Source: G020354645 sp050053515 | Lineage (GTDB): Bacteria; Desulfobacterota; Desulfobacteria; Desulfobacterales; G020354645 | Assembly (NCBI GenBank): GCA_050053515.1 | Contig: JASFTQ010000092.1 | Coordinates: 1-14,200, forward strand | Length of the DNA stretch: 14,200 nt | Reading direction: 5' to 3' | In this document: piece after piece, positions 13,538-14,200 of the stretch | Position numbering within the stretch: position 1 is the first letter of the stretch | Layout: every line of letters begins with the position of its first letter | Notes under the pieces: generated by a model | Seen by the model: the letters and a program-made list of their open reading frames with translations, nothing else | Database searches by the model: none | Told to the model about the DNA's origin: nothing | Position numbers and translations under genes: made by a program

Positions 13538-14200
13538 CCAGGCTGGCAGAAAAGGATGTTAGATCTATTCCCGCCGCTCTAGCCGCTTACGATGCGGAGC
13601 TGAACGCCAAAACAGGCAGTTCACTGGTGGGGCTTGCCTGCCAGGCGGCCGGTCTTAAAGAGGCTGAAGTAAAAGACATATTAGGCAGTGTTTTGGTGGG
13701 GGTGATACCGGTTACCGGCGGTGAAGGTATTATCAGCGGATTCTGTAACGCGGTAAAAAGCATTGCCTCTCACCTGGGGTGCCGGGCTTTTGTTACGCAA
13801 GCCACCGATGTGGCCGGATTGGCCGAGGCCTTTGAAAGAAAAGCCGATATCATCCTGCTGTCAGATGACCGATGTTTTATTGCGCTTCATACGCAAAGCC
13901 ATCAGGTGATCGAAAATGCAGCTGCCACCGGCAAGGGATTCGTTGCCGGATTAAACCTGATGGCCGGCGATTTAAAGGCCAGAAACGTTTTGGTGTTGGG
14001 ATGCGGTCCGGTCGGACACAGTGCGGCCGAAGAACTGACCGCAAAGGGTTCTCACGTTTCTATTTATGACATCGATTCTTCCCGCAGCAACCAACTGTCC
14101 GAGAAGATAGAAAGGTCTTTTAATACAGCTCTGCGGATCGCTGAAGAACCGGAGGGGGCGTTGACGGCGCATCGATTGATCATCGATGCCACGCCGGCGG
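13534..14200 (+). CDS. pylD: Pyrrolysine synthase PylD (3' truncated)
   Basis: The last enzyme of Pyl synthesis: an NAD-dependent dehydrogenase that oxidises 3-methylornithyl-lysine to an aldehyde which cyclises to the pyrroline ring. The first 222 codons are visible with no stop; the gene runs off the window. The start GTG overlaps the pylC stop in a GTGA tetranucleotide. The N-terminal half holds VIPVTGGEGIISGF (57-70), a PylD signature. The Rossmann domain begins at about 151 with NVLVLGCGPVGHSAAEEL, whose glycines G156, G158 and G161 bind NAD; the acidic residue D179 or D181 at the end of the second strand fits NAD preference. pylSn is expected after it. Confidence 0.94.
   Translation, partial: MTRLAEKDVRSIPAALAAYDAELNAKTGSSLVGLACQAAGLKEAEVKDILGSVLVGVIPVTGGEGIISGFCNAVKSIASHLGCRAFVTQATDVAGLAEAFERKADIILLSDDRCFIALHTQSHQVIENAAATGKGFVAGLNLMAGDLKARNVLVLGCGPVGHSAAEELTAKGSHVSIYDIDSSRSNQLSEKIERSFNTALRIAEEPEGALTAHRLIIDATPA

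Overview
This window is a bacterial methylamine-utilisation and pyrrolysine (Pyl) locus. Every recognisable gene is on the + strand. Three methylamine methyltransferase genes are each interrupted once by an in-frame TAG, at the position where the family carries Pyl: two trimethylamine methyltransferases (mttB) and one dimethylamine methyltransferase (mtbB). The machinery that makes and inserts Pyl lies downstream: the amber suppressor tRNA gene pylT, the catalytic half of the Pyl-tRNA synthetase (pylSc), and pylB, pylC and pylD, which build Pyl from lysine.

The synthetase is a stand-alone C-terminal domain, not the fused archaeal form, and the gene order pylSc-pylB-pylC-pylD is the bacterial one. 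With the gene style and the many nested palindromic intergenic repeats, this suggests a Desulfobacterota (Desulfobacterales-like) anaerobe. The phylum is an inference; bacterial origin is well supported. No pylSn is visible. In bacterial loci it usually follows pylD, so it probably lies past the right edge.

Layout. 1-760: 3' part of a first mttB. 878-1513: its corrinoid protein mttC. 1514-1884: repeat-bearing spacer. 1885-3366: second, complete mttB. 3398-4708: class III (GabT-like) aminotransferase. 4725-6110: mtbB. 6233-6877: corrinoid protein mtbC. 6878-7300: repeat spacer. 7301-8302: MtbA-like zinc methyltransferase of the UroD family. 8303-8671: palindromic element and a probable terminator. 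8672-9763: NAD-dependent decarboxylating dehydrogenase of the tartrate/D-malate type. 9764-10019: repeats and a probable promoter. 10020-10093: pylT. 10237-14200: pylSc, pylB, pylC and the 5' part of pylD.

How it works together (family knowledge plus inference). MttB and MtbB move a methyl group from tri- or dimethylamine to the Co(I) corrinoid of MttC or MtbC. The MtbA-like protein then passes the methyl group to a downstream acceptor, which is not identifiable here. PylB, PylC and PylD make Pyl, PylSc (with an unseen PylSn) charges tRNA-Pyl, and this lets the ribosome read through the three internal TAGs. No monomethylamine methyltransferase, corrinoid reactivase (RamA-like) or transporter is present in the window.

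The most notable observations are these. TAG is also used as the terminal stop of five genes here. In one of them, the first mttB, readthrough would run with no further stop into mttC and give an MttB-MttC fusion. A strong hairpin starts four bases after the mtbB internal TAG and resembles the archaeal PYLIS element. Two palindromic elements of about 140 bp sit right after the TAG stops of mtbA and pylSc.
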